A DNA stretch of 64,000 nucleotides. It comes from Deroplatys truncata. Lineage: Eukaryota; Arthropoda; Insecta; Mantodea; Mantidae. The notes under the pieces were generated by a model, which was not told the origin of the DNA, made no database searches, and worked only from the letters and a program-made list of their open reading frames with translations. The position numbers and the translations under genes were made by a program. This document shows, in pieces, positions 34,660-46,729 of this stretch (the stretch's first letter is position 1; each line of letters opens with the position of its first letter). The stretch covers positions 456,404,321 through 456,468,320 of the forward strand of contig CM060990.1 of the NCBI GenBank assembly GCA_030765065.1, read 5' to 3'.

Positions 34660-36125
34660 GTATAGTAAGAAGTAACTTCTTACTTGTAAATGAATATGGA
34701 CGTGAGTATTTTGATGTAAGAGGGGAAAAATACTTTGTAAAATATGCTACATTGAAATCAAAAGAGAGAGAAGGATTTTTATTGCAAGACACTAAATTTA
34801 AAACATAATCACAAAATACGACGCTGCTTCCTAGAAATGAGGGGGATGAGAACATATTATCCACATCAGAAACCACGAACTCATGTAGCCAAACCGAATT
34901 TTACAGGGATTTGTGTGACATGATGGTAAGTGCAAACATCTCATTTAATAAGCTGCAAAATCCTGCTTTTAAAAAGTTTCTGGAGAAATATACAGCTATG
35001 AAAGTTTCTTATGAGTCCACTTTACGCAAATATTATTTGTCTCCTTGTTATGATGATACTCTAAATAACATTAGACGTTCTGTTGGAGATCATAATATTT
35101 GGATTTCGATAGACGAAACCACAGATGCTTCTGGGCGATCTATAGCTAATGTGGTCATAGGAATATTATCTCCTGAACTTCCAAATAAAAAATTCTTGTT
35201 AACATCTGAGGTGTTAAACGAGGTTAACCACTCTTCCATTGACAAGCTGGTGGACAGTGCAATGTCTCTTCTATGGCCAGACGGTATAAAAACTGAGAAC
35301 ATATTACTATTTGTGACGGATGCAGCCCCTTATATGGTCAAAGCTGCTACCAGAATTAAGCAACACTATCCCAGAAGTATACATCTGACGTGTTTAGCTC
35401 ATGGTCTTCACCGGGTGGCAGAAGAGATTAGGAAACATTTTTCTGGTGTAGAACGAATTCATCTCAAATGTAATAAAATACTTTTAAATGCGCCTTCTAG
35501 GACACTAAAATTTAGAGAACTAGCAGCAGGAATACCTTTGCCACATCAACCTATTGTGACACGGTGGGGTTCTTGGTTGATGGCCGCTCTGTACTACTAT
35601 GAGCATTACAACCAGATTGTTCAAGTGATTACCAAATTTGACAATTAAGCAAATTCAGCTATTAAAATTGAAAAATCGTCAATATCTACACAGTTGTTTG
35701 AACATTAGCAGTTAATAACATATTTAAGGATATTACTTTAATAATAAAACAACTTGAATCGTCACAGATGGCAATGCTAGAGTCCTTGTAACTTGTCGAA
35801 AATGAGGCACAGCACTTTACAGAAGTAGACAAATGTTCTGCTGCTGAAATAACAAAGCAGAAACTGAAGAGTGTTTTAGATAAAAAAACCCAGGATATAC
35901 AATTATGTGCCGTATTAGCGACGCCATTCTCAATAATGAAAATACGTGTGTTTCTCAGATAGATGCGTGACGTTCGTCAGTTTCGTTTTGCACCAGTCAC
36001 GTCATGTGATGTGAAACGGAGTTTTTCGAGATATAAATTTATTTTTTTTAGTTATAATAGAAGACGGTTCACTTTTGATACATTCAGAAAATATATTGTA
36101 ATACATTGCAATAGTTGTCCACGCA
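34660..36125 (+). pseudogene. hAT-type (CGGBP1-like) transposase-derived gene, broken
   Basis: The best part is a 245-codon open frame at 34911-35648. It opens with a conserved segment (SFNKLQNPAFKKFLEKYTA), followed by an RNase H-like core: WISIDETTDASGRSIANVV carries the first acidic residue, FVTDAAPYMVKAA the second, and a C..H-like LTCLAHGLHRVAEEIR follows. These are features of hAT transposases, specifically the insect group resembling CGG-repeat-binding proteins. After a stop at 35646-35648 the C-terminal dimerisation region is found in other frames (FRFAPVTSCDVKRSFSRYK near 35970-36030). N-terminal similarity begins in broken frames near 34660. The minus-strand ORF at 35090-35302 is a shadow. 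Confidence 0.8.
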
Positions 36126-36399
36126 TGTAAATCACGCCTGAAACTGATTATTTCATCTGCCACAGATTAAATTTATTATTTTGTTCATCTTATTTATACT
36201 CTGTAATAAAAGCTTAAGTTTACTACAGAACTGTGTACTTACTTCTGTGCCCACCTATGCCTATAGCGTACACAGTACTCAGCACAGCACAAACTCGTAG
36301 CGCACGAGAATACTGCCCCTCTCCTCTCCGCTCGCTTGTAAACAAAGCACCAGTATAATAGAAGTTAACTTAACCTAAAGTCATGCCCGAAGCCTAGTA

Positions 36400-38283
36400 A
36401 TAACGCAATGGCACTAGGGCGTTTAGGACACCATTTGACTACCTATCATCCCGGCTTCAGAGATGGAAATAAAAGTTCGCTTGTAGGAATGAAACTTGAT
36501 TCAACTGTAAGTTTTGAAGTGGAGAACGAAAGGCCGTTAAAGCTTCTTACAAACTCGCTTTGCTTATAGCAAAAGAGAAGAAAACAAATACCACTGGTGA
36601 GTCACTTAAAAAACTATGTTTACTGACTGCATGCAGTACTTGGAGAGGAAAGTTGTAAACAATTACAAAAGTAATGCCCTCAAAAGACACAGTAAAACGT
36701 AGAATTGATGAATGGCGCAAGAGTTGTATAAAAAAAGACAAGTAACACACAAGTTAAACCTCCTTTCTTTTCTCTGCAATGTAGTGAGACAACTCATATT
36801 TTAAAGTACTTTCATTAACGGTGTGCGCTTTATAGAGGAACCTTTTCCTAAACTCTTCAGATAACTACTAAATCTGAGGATGCTTTTTTCTGCTCCGTGT
36901 AACTTTTTGGCAGCTAAAACTTATCCTTGGGATTAACGTTGTTGAAATATGCAGTGAATGGCTCAGGTCATGATGTCCATGACAGGATGCTGTTCTGGAT
37001 TCTTTGAGCTTAAAGAAAAACAGCACCTAACATAAACTGTTCTATCATACACAGTAAGTTTTGGCTTGTAAGACTGCCTGAAAAACTTAAAACTGTTCGG
37101 AAATTAGTGATCACTATGTAGAATCTAATGCTCTGAATATTACACTTTTTGAAGATTTTACATCAAGAGTTGAATAGTGACCAATAAACTATTCTGTGTT
37201 ACATTGAAGCTCGTTGGCCCTTCAATGATAGTCTGCTCGCTCAGCTATTCAATCTGAACCTGGAATGCTTTTAATGAGTTTAAATGAAAAAAATATTTAT
37301 ATATAATTTACTGATGGGAATATGTCTACCACTTGGCGTATTTATCAGACTTCTTTGAACCCAAGAACCTTCTGAATTTGAAACTGCAAGGATAAGAAAA
37401 CATACTGAAGGTTGTGATACACTGAAAGGTTTCTTGAGAGAAGTATATTAATGGCAACGTCGCTTTCAGAGTTTAGAACCCAACTTTACGTCCTCCCCGC
37501 GCCTTAGCTAGCTTCTTGATGACACACAAAACTTCCACTAAATTTTAAAAGTGAAATTGAAGAACTTAACATATTTTCCAGATATTTCTTCAGATTACTG
37601 GTAATTTCAGTTTACACAAGATCCGTTCAAAACGGAAGCGGAATTGCTTCTTGATTTCATTCAGGAGTAGACCATCGGCCTAAAATGCAATTCTAGAGCA
37701 AAAACAAGGCTCACAAACATGACTGTTTAAGATTTTTGCTTGAGCTATTTCTGTGTGTGCCCACAAGTTACTACGAAAGCTGCAGAGATGTTGGTGCAGT
37801 TTTATCCACGTATCAACATGATTGTGGGTTTTCTACGCTGGCTTACATCAAATCAAAATGCGATGTACGGCTACGTGATGAAAGTCATCTGATGTGTGCA
37901 TTATTGCTGTTGGAACCAAGCAAACATTCAGAAGCTTTTGAAAGAAGAGCAATGCCAGTCCTCTCATTAATTGTGTTTTAAGAAATAAATTCAAATTATG
38001 TAGTTTGAAACTGCAGTGAAGTCAGAATCCTTTGTGCTGTAAGTCTATTAGCCACTTTTAATTAATTAAAGTGCTGTTTAAACAAAACAAGTATTAGTAT
38101 TCTTTTCATGTGTGTAATAATTAAAGCATTAGAAAATATTCCTTGAGTTAGTTTAATTAATCCCAACAACAGAGTAGAATTTCTGTATATCAATCATTCA
38201 TTAGGCCTAGAGGGAGGGGGCGTGGGCTAATTTTTGGACGAAAAGGGGGCCGCAGACCCAAGAAAACTTGAGAACCCTTGCTC
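36400..38283 (+). pseudogene. Second hAT transposase (ZBED5/SCAND3-like), heavily decayed
   Basis: A different hAT lineage lies immediately downstream. Scattered over several frames are TTGESLKKL near 36590-36620, MPSKDTVKRRIDEWRKSC near 36675-36725, YLSDFFEPKNLLNLKLQG near 37338-37395 and EIEELNIFSRYF near 37555-37590. The C-terminal dimerisation motif CGFSTLAYIKSKCDVRLRDE sits in the open frame at 37736-37981. The element end lies near 38230-38283. On the minus strand it reads CAAGGGTTCTCAAGTTTTC followed by a G/C-rich GGTCTGCGGCCCCC, the typical terminus of this hAT group. The matching left terminus was not found. Confidence 0.75.
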
Positions 38284-39816
38284 TAGATAACCTAATGTAG
38301 AGATGGAGGAAGTGCAAGCTTTATTACCAGCCGCAACCTGAGAGCAATTTCAAGTTAATCATTAGCGCAATGATTTCCCAAACTTCCACTGTTGGCGTCG
38401 CACTTTATGTACTATGCAGTTTTCATGTTCTTCAACAATAAATGTATAATATATTGTTTCTCAAAACACTTATACTTGAGAATATGTAGAGTGAGAGGGT
38501 TCCAATATCCACAGAAGTACAATAATTAGTTTTAACAAAACTACAGAATGTGTAGCTAAACAAATCATAAATTTAAATATATAAAAATAATCATACGTTA
38601 AAAAATTGTAAATATCAAGCTGCTTCTTATAACTCTAAGTGCTGTTGTGCGTGAAGTTCAAATAAACATATAGCTAAATAGTTGACACTCATTCATTTAC
38701 GTGACACACTTTCAAAAGTAATAAATTTAGGATTACTAAAGAACACTTTCACTCGCTGTAGCCATTTTACGTAACCATCGACAATTTTTTATAAATACTC
38801 TTGGAGGATAGGAATAAAGAGAGAGAACAAACGGTGCAGGTCTATTTCAATTTCAGTGTACAATTTACAATCTCAAATCTTTGTTTCTGAATGTTTGTAA
38901 AGTGTTCCTTGTCACATTGTGTCATACACTTTCGAAACCTTCAACATGCTTGCATGAGTGTGCATTCACAATCAAAATTGGTGTGGTCTTTAAATGATGA
39001 ACTTATTTGATTTTTCAGCAAATAATTTGGAGAGATTACAATTTGGAAACTGTAAAAAACCGTAGGCTAAAATATATTTTTCAGCCCTCCAAAAAACAAA
39101 AACAAAAAAACGAAACCACCGAACAAGGTTTTAATTCCTTTTTATTTTCTTTCCTTCTTTTTTAAGAGGTAGAATCAGACGAAAACTTAAATTCCATAGT
39201 CGGGATTTGAACAAAGAACATGCTTTCCGTTCAAATAAGGGGATGTAAGGGGGATACAGGAGGCTGAAACAATGGTCGAATGTTTAAACTTGCCATCGCT
39301 ATATCCTGGCCTTGAAATTCTATACTCTTTCCAATAACATAGCAAAAAACAACTAAATAATGAGGGTGACAAACTATTGAAAAGCCAAAACCAAAAGAAC
39401 GGATATCTCGGAAATGGCTGTGGCACAAATAAGTTATTTGTAGTATACTGTGTATTTTAAAAACGTCTACATTTGTTTGTCTGTTAAATTTCTGTTGATG
39501 TCTTATAGTTTATTAGATATACAAAATGATATAAAACGCATTCTAAATGAAGAGAAGTTCACTGGCTATTCCTAGAATATTAAAGATGTATATTGTACTG
39601 TATATGTAAATGTTTTAAGTATATGGCATTTTAATGATAATCGTTAGTCATTTTTGAGATAATCAAATATAGGTAAGGTAGAGAAAATATTTTCCATGCA
39701 AAGTGTAGTTTTGGATGGGCGAATTTTCTTGAAAATCTTTGTGTCACATCGTTGGACGATATAGCTTAAATACCAAGTTTGATACTTATCCGAAGTTTCG
39801 CTTTTGTCTTATGCTG

Positions 39817-39854
<38 letters not shown>

Positions 39855-42800
39855 CTTTTTTTTTTGTAAAAATGCTGTTTCTGTTTGTGGGCCTCAATAC
39901 CTGTATTTGCGGTGAAATCTCAATATCGAAGTTTGAGAAAGCATTGCTTCTTTTACCTGCTAGGTAAGTAGTAGACAAAGAAAAAAAAGTGAAAAAGAGC
40001 AAAGTGTAAAACACTTCTACATACAACAGAAAAGGCGTTAAAAATTACCTCCTGGCTTGGATCTGAGTTATGAGAATAATTTGGGTGTAATAGCACTTAT
40101 TAATGATATCAGTCAATAAAAAAGGTTAAATCCTCCGGTTGCACATCTAGATTAAAAGGTTTTACTCTACGTCCACTTAAAGACACGTGTTGTTCTGTCT
40201 AGGGGGGAACTTCAGCTAAACTGAAGCGAATGCTGAATCTTTGGGAATCCTGCATATGCTGAATGAATCAACGATCTTCTCGGGGTGTCTGTGATTGTTT
40301 AGCAAGTAGGCGAAATGAAATCTATGGCAAATTGTCAATGTTGCAACTTATTTCAGCTGTATTGTTCGAATCTTGGCCAAAGGCACACTCACACACAAAT
40401 AATAAATAAACTTCCATGAAATTGCCATCTACTTTGCGTTAAAGCGTGGCGTGACACTTTTTCTCAATATTTGCTTAATAATTTTAGTAAGTTATTCTAT
40501 GAATCGATATCAGTTTTATAGTAATTTATTTTATTTGTAATTTTAGTATTATTAATAATATTATATTGCACTTTTTTGTAGATGAAATATAATATTGATC
40601 AGAATCCTTCAAAAAGCTTTGATTTTCTTTTCAGTCGTGTCACATCCCCGTTGCGCGTGTGCCATTTGCGAACAAAACAAAAATAATTGCCGGCTCCTCC
40701 GACTGTGAAATACAAATCTAAGCATATTGTTTATTAATTTTTTAAAAATCTAAAAAAATGCGTAGCATACTTACAGTTTAGCCCAGATATAGTGCAGCAT
40801 TTACGTCATACAAATAATATATTATTACTTAGAACTGTATCGGTCATGGATCATAATTTGCTGCTTTAAGCTGCCGAAAACATTTAAAACACAATTTATG
40901 TCGTTTAAAAGCATTTCACCTCTTATAGGCTTTACGTTATTCATAATGCATAAAATCTAGTGTGCTAATCCTTTATGCTGATTTATGTTCATTATATAGA
41001 CCACTACTTAGGTGTGCATAGCCATGATTTAAAGCATACAGTTGTTCACTTGCTGGATGAGATTTCATTGTAAGCCACTAGATTAAATGATTTAATTATA
41101 AACAGTCTTTGTTTATTAACGAGAGTAATTATGACTTTCGGATGTATTCATTTTGTTGAGCTGCATTTGTTTTGATTTCGAAAATAGGTTATCTCTAAGC
41201 CTTTTAATCAATTGTTGTTTCTCTGAGTATAGTGTTATAAATCAAAATTACGTTTAAATTATATTAGTTTAAATTCTAACGTTTTAGTTAATTAAAACGT
41301 GCTTAATGGTTGTAAATTATCTGTTTGTAGATACACACCACATACTGTATCCGGCTACATAATTTAACCTCTTGGCTTGAAATACCGCTTTATTAATACA
41401 TTATAAATAAGGTTTCCACTTGCTTCTTCATTATTTGGCAATTCAAAATAATATCCCTGCAACCAGAATGTACCAACATTTTAATATAAGCATGCTTGTT
41501 ATGAGTACACACACGCGTATGCATGTAATTTCTTGCCTGAGCGTTAGGAATACATTCGGTGAGAGTAGAGGATGAACATTTTGATCTATCTTAGGGTTAA
41601 TAAAACAGAGATTAGTATTTGAAAACAATTACTAATGAGACATATGGTAGCGATTTACCTGAGATGTCATAAAGGGCGGAGAAGGGCATTTATAGTCTGC
41701 TTTAAAAATAGTCTGGCACAATCAATCACTACATCCAAATGAAATTACAACGCATTTAAATTTATGCCTACATCTCGCCTTAAAGCCAATAATTGTATAA
41801 TTGCACTTGCCTAGCATGAAAATTACTGACAGTCCTTATTTAAGATTTATTTTATTTTGTTTTGCGTGGAATCATGTGTTAAAGTTACGTTTTTGTTGCT
41901 GAGCATTTAGAACTCATTATCTTGGTATGTAATATCAGCCAGTTGTCATCCGCAATTTTAGCGTACTTTGAGGAAAGCAATACTTAGTTTTCATTCTTCT
42001 ACCCGCCAAACTTAGATTACCTTGCAGCTGCATAGCTTTAACAGTTAAGTAGTGTTTGCTTAAGTAATGTGCTCTACTCAAGACGTTTCTTGTGTATAGA
42101 CGGAATGTGATAAACATATTTACGTTATTTCTTACACATTATTTTTCATGTACAGTAAGGAGGAATAAGACCAAAAAATATAAATTTATGCGTTTCCCTA
42201 AAACTACAATTGTCCATCATTGTAAATCTTATAACCTTTTTAATTATTGTAGAATTTTTAAAACGCCTGTTATTTAAAAATGATCTACTCCCATAAAATA
42301 TACACTATAAGGCTTGAAACCTTTATAGTTTCCTTAACTTGCATGTAGTTTAATCATGGCCGTAACTTGAATATTGAAGGTATTAAAAGATTTTAAGAAA
42401 AAAAGGTATTTCAATGTAGTTGAAATTCCTAAATTTTTATATCTAGATAATCATGCTTTAATACTGAAAGTTTGTTCATTAATAGGGTTGTTTCGTTTAC
42501 TAAACCATAGCGTTTAGAACGTACAGCAAAGGTTTTCGGTTCCTAGGATGAAATTTCTAGCATTCTATAGCACTTAAATTTGAGTAAACGTATTAAAAAT
42601 AAAAATTGAGAAAAATGATAGATATTTAAAGTGGGCAGGCGTTTAAGAGTTACGTGATTATAAGGGCATCTCCACACGTTGTATGCCTAAGATTTAGCTA
42701 ACTTACAGATCTAGGTCACAAATTATTATTGTGTATGCAACTAAATTTTTCCCCTTAAATATATCACCATATTACTCATGACCACCTTAAAGGATGAGTT

Positions 42801-42952
42801 CAAAACAAGGGACAAAATCTAAAGCCCTCAGCTAATTATAATCACAGTGAAATATCACTTAAATTGCTACAAGGTAACAAAGTAAAGCAAGTAACACAAT
42901 TGCAAATTTTCCAAAAAAAATATCCATAATATTGACCAGAACATGCTTCTAA
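38284..42952. other. Long AT-rich stretch, no supported gene
   Basis: Only an (AC)n microsatellite at 39819-39851 stands out. The frames on both strands across it are produced by the repeat. No protein family is recognised. Confidence 0.5.
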
Positions 42953-42966
42953 TATAGCCTTGAGCA
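42953..42966. repeat. Target-site duplication of the LINE, left copy
   Basis: TATAGCCTTGAGCA is repeated exactly at 44464-44477. Confidence 0.9.
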
Positions 42967-44116
42967 GGGTGCAAATTGAGTCCTATACTATTTAATATAT
43001 TCATAGATGACATATTAGAAAGAGTGAAAGGAAAAACTCTGCACTGCCCCATAACAGCAAATACAGAGATACCAGGTTTACTATATGCGGATGATCTTAT
43101 GGTCGGGGCTATAACGGTAATTGGGTTACAGAAAGCAGTCAACGGAATAAAAGAATACTGCGAAGAATGGGGAATAAAAGTAAATATAAATAAATCAAAA
43201 GTTATGGTATTTAAAAGAGGAAATAAACTAAAAAGAGAAGAGAAATGGCAGATGGGGGGTTTAAAATTAGAAGTTGTCAAGGAGATGGATTATTTGGGGG
43301 TGAGGTTGAGCAGTAATGGTGAATGGGGGGCGCATAGCAGGAAGGTTGTAGCTAAAGGAAAAGCAGCAATGACAGGAGTAAGGATGTGCAAATATAAATT
43401 GGAAATGCCAACTAAGTGGCTAGAAAGAATGTATGAAACATTGGTGGAAACAAGAATGTTATATGCAGTAGAAATTTGGGGAGGATCTGAATTAAGCAGG
43501 AAAATAGACCAGAGCTATGGAATGTTTTGTAAAGAGCTATTGGGGCTAACAAGATGAGCACCAGGGGAAGTAGCATTAGTGGATTAGGAAGAACAAGAAG
43601 AAAGGGAGTGACACTGGAAAGGATATTAAAATTTTGGTTTAGGTGCTTGAGAAAAGATAAAGAGGAAATTTTAAAGATATCCATGGAACAACAAAAGAGT
43701 ATGAAAAATAAAAATAGCTGGTGGACAGGGGTAGAAAAAATTATGGAGAAGATAGGAATGGGAGATATTTGGAGAATAGGAGAAAGAAATAGCGATGGTT
43801 TTTGGATAGCAGTAAGAAACAGAGTGGAGGATATAGAAAGACAAGAGATTTGGGGAAGCTTAGAAAATAAAAAGTCACTAGGGTTCTATAGATTAGTAAA
43901 AAGGAAATGGGGAAGAGAAGGGTATGTAGATTATTGTAATAGAGCAGGAAAAGGAGCGTTTGCATGGATGAGAACAGGAGCAATGTATTTGAGAGGGTTA
44001 AGAGGGAAAAAAATGGAATGTGTGAATTATGTGACGATAGCGAAAGCACAGAGCATTATATGTCAGAATGCAAAGAATTATCAGAATGGAGACAAGAAGT
44101 ATGGGAAGAAAAATAG
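42967..44116 (+). pseudogene. LINE reverse transcriptase C-terminal half with terminal CCHC motif
   Basis: The first frame (42967-43557) starts with GCKLSPILFNIFIDDI and has the catalytic box Y-A-D-D at 43084-43095, followed by thumb-like sequence with KSKVMVFKRGNK and YLGVRLSSNGEW. A TGA at 43555-43557 breaks it. The reading continues in another frame at 43554-44010. At a run of seven A residues (44007-44013) it shifts again, into a frame that contains a C-x2-C-x7-H-x4-C zinc-knuckle motif (cysteines at 44021, 44030 and 44069; histidine at 44054) and stops at 44114-44116. The motif at the very C-terminus is characteristic of several jockey/R1/CR1-type LINE proteins. I cannot assign the clade. 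The small frame at 44123-44314 lies in the 3' region and is not supported as a gene. Confidence 0.88.
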
Positions 44117-44463
44117 GAAAAAATGGATAGGAAAATAGTAGCAATTAAAATGCTAATGAGAAAAGAAGAAAAGCAAATTAAGAATATGGGGGAGTTCTTA
44201 AAGAAAGTAAAAGAGAAATGGAGTAGAAAAGTAAGAGAGATAAGAAAGGTAGAAAGGCAAATGGAGGAAGGAGAAGATGGGCAAATATGGATAAAAGGTA
44301 GTAAGGAAGGTTAAGAGGAGCCAGAAGGCCAGGGTGCCAGGCAAAAAGAGCAGCATAGCTGGTAAGGAAATTTGGACATATGTTAAGATTAGTTATAAGG
44401 GGAACATTGTAAAAAGAAGTATGTAGGAAAAAGTACAATAAATTATCTATCTATCTATCTATC
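42967..44463 (+). mobile_element. 5'-truncated non-LTR retrotransposon (LINE) with (ATCT)n tail
   Basis: The insert is bounded by an exact 14 bp target-site duplication. It begins abruptly inside the reverse transcriptase and ends in a short ATCT tetranucleotide repeat (44443-44467) rather than poly(A). That shows target-primed reverse transcription that stopped early. The coding strand is strikingly A- and G-rich compared with the flanks. A short 3' untranslated region (44117-44442) follows the coding remnant. Confidence 0.93.
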
Positions 44464-44477
44464 TATAGCCTTGAGCA

Positions 44478-45500
44478 ATGAGTAAAAGTAAAAATGCCAT
44501 TTACGAGCATGTTTTATTTTGTTTTATTTGTACAAATATAAAAATTATTTCCAAAATTTCGAGTAAACACCCACAACAGGTCTTTGTTGTTAGCCTTTAG
44601 TCGTACTTTTCGCGAGACCAATAATAATCACTTCAGACATCGTAACTACATACCCATGGTGTCACATGAATGAAACCCGTAACAAATTAAATTCCATCGT
44701 CATTCTTAATAGCACAGATTGTCAGCATTTATTGAAACTTCCTTTGGTTCCTCCGTTATCATGCGAAAGAAAGGAGCTCGAATGAAAAAAAAACTTTCAT
44801 TTTTAAGGTTTGCTTCTTTTTAAATGTTTTCCCGCCGAGAGAACCGCGTGGCCTGTTAAAGAACAATTGCCTTTTCCCTTCTTTTTCTTTGCAAGAGGCT
44901 GTATGAGAACATTTTTAAATGGAGATACACTGACATGAACAAACCCATTAAGATAGCATGCTTGATGGGGAGGGAAAATTAAGGGTATGTAGTGGTTCAA
45001 TATCTGTGGGAGTCGCTGAGGTTGACATCTTTGGTGTCCGTTAAGAGGTTTTCAAATTCATACGTTGGGCGATAATAAAACTGTACAACAAAATGTTAAC
45101 CTTCTCATTCCATGAAATGAAAGCATTTCACCTCCACTAATTTGCATATTCGAAATTCGAATTTTAGGTCAAAAATCTCCTAACATGCACCGTTTTCTGT
45201 GGCAACCATATTCAACTAAAAATTGTTTTTTCACAGTTTTACTTCGACGGTCAAAAGTTCACTACACTCAGCGTTCGAAAGAACTCATTTTGTGGGAAAA
45301 GATGTGCTGTTCACTATTTCATTGTCAAAGACGAAAATAAATTGGTAATACATCGACATAACTTAAAAAACTTTAAACAAAAATTGTAATTCTAGAACTT
45401 TTTTCTTGAATACATCCTTTTATAGCTGGGCCCGGAACACTCTGAGAGAAGAAACCAACAGTAACCAGCGAGCATGTTAGAGGACAAATTTCCTGCACAT
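44478..45500. other. Intergenic, no supported feature
   Basis: No family is recognised. Confidence 0.4.
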
Positions 45501-45529
45501 CGCCTTTCCATTTGGGATGTTTGCTGGTG

Positions 45530-46727
45530 GATTTTAAGGGAAATTATAATATCCTCTTAATTTTCCTTCGCTCATCCTGGGAAATTTGTCTTTAAATAGT
45601 TTCTGTTGACAGTTTGAACCAAATTCTTCTTTAATCCAGCCTAAATTTGGAATGGCGGTAAAAAAGTTCCTGAGACATTACAAGTGGATGAAACTTAACA
45701 TTTTGTTTTCGCCTGGAACTAAACGTCTCAAAGGCCACTCCTTCACTCTCTAATGGTTAACTCTCCCCGAGAGCCCCACGTACACAAAAAAGGTACAATA
45801 TTTCGTAAATCTTGATTGCATTCCGTTAAGAGAACATTAACTTTCAAGTCTCTACATATTTGCCATTTGTGGTCATTATAACTTACCCCTTTTAGGAAGA
45901 TATCCATAATTTCATACGTTTCTTTCATATTTACGCCACAAGCCAGTGGTACCGAAGGGTAAATATTACCATTATGTACTAATATGGCTTTTAGACTTCA
46001 ATTTGACTAGTCAGTAAAGAAGTGCCACTCCTCTGGAAGATACGCATAAGTTCATTCACATCATGGCAGTAAATAAGATTATCCTTTTTAGAGAAGCATG
46101 TCAGTAAGCTATGTTGATGCTTTCGATAAACTGACACTTTGGTGCCCGATTGTGAAGTCCCATTCTTTTTAACGAGATGCTAACAATTCAGACTGGGCTT
46201 GTGTGTGATTTAAATCTCTTATAAGATCGTCTAGCATTGACTGTGAAGTTATACGGCGTTTTTGGATTCCAACAATTAAGAATCAGGGTTGGGATTGAAA
46301 GATGTACTGGCACCAGCCTCAGGGGAGGAGCTCGATGCTTCCTCTTGTGGAGTCAACGTTTCAGATGGCGTTGGAGTAGGAGGTGAATCACTATACTTAA
46401 TAAACCTTCGCCCTGAAGGCAAATCTGGAGAGACTATGAAATGTTTACTTTCTGATGAGAATCTAAAACTTTCGGTTAGCATAAATAATAGTCTGACACG
46501 TCCTTCTTCTCTGTCCATATCATGGGAACAGCAAACTGTATAGAACGGCAAGTGCAATTTAACCAGTCTCTCAAGTTACGGAAACATCCGCCACAACAGT
46601 ATATAGGATTACAATTTTTGTTCTTATCCACTTTAGAATCACAATTCATATGCTTTCTTAATCGTAGCTGTAATAGCTTCTCTTTGAGATTTCGTACAAA
46701 TTCACCATACACATAGCCAAAATACAT
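45530..46727 (-). pseudogene. Decayed member of an arthropod multi-copy protein family of unknown function
   Basis: Reading the minus strand from 46727 downwards, conserved blocks appear in order across several frames. They are KVDKNKNCNPIYCCGGCFRN, then SIQFAVPMIW ahead of a Y-Y-L-C, then a Pro/Ser-rich linker (PPTPTPSETLTP, frame at 46276-46557). Next come DNLIYCHDVNELM, AILVHNGNIYPSVPLA, MKETYEIMDIFLKGVSYND with DLKV (frame at 45743-45928), and KLFKDKFPRMSEGKL near 45551-45600. I know this block order from uncharacterised, often repeated proteins in insect and arachnid genomes. No enzymatic role is established. The frames carry several shifts and stops, so this copy is dead. Confidence 0.6.
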
Positions 46728-46729
46728 TC

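Noticed and set aside
36290-36340. Possible terminal inverted repeat of the first hAT element
   Set aside because: No matching left end or 8 bp target duplication could be found.
39766-40026. Paired plus and minus frames around 39.8 kb
   Set aside because: Produced by the (AC)n microsatellite, with no support outside it.
42867-44049. Minus-strand frames of 137, 90 and 102 codons
   Set aside because: They are antisense to the LINE coding strand, whose A/G richness removes stops from the complement.
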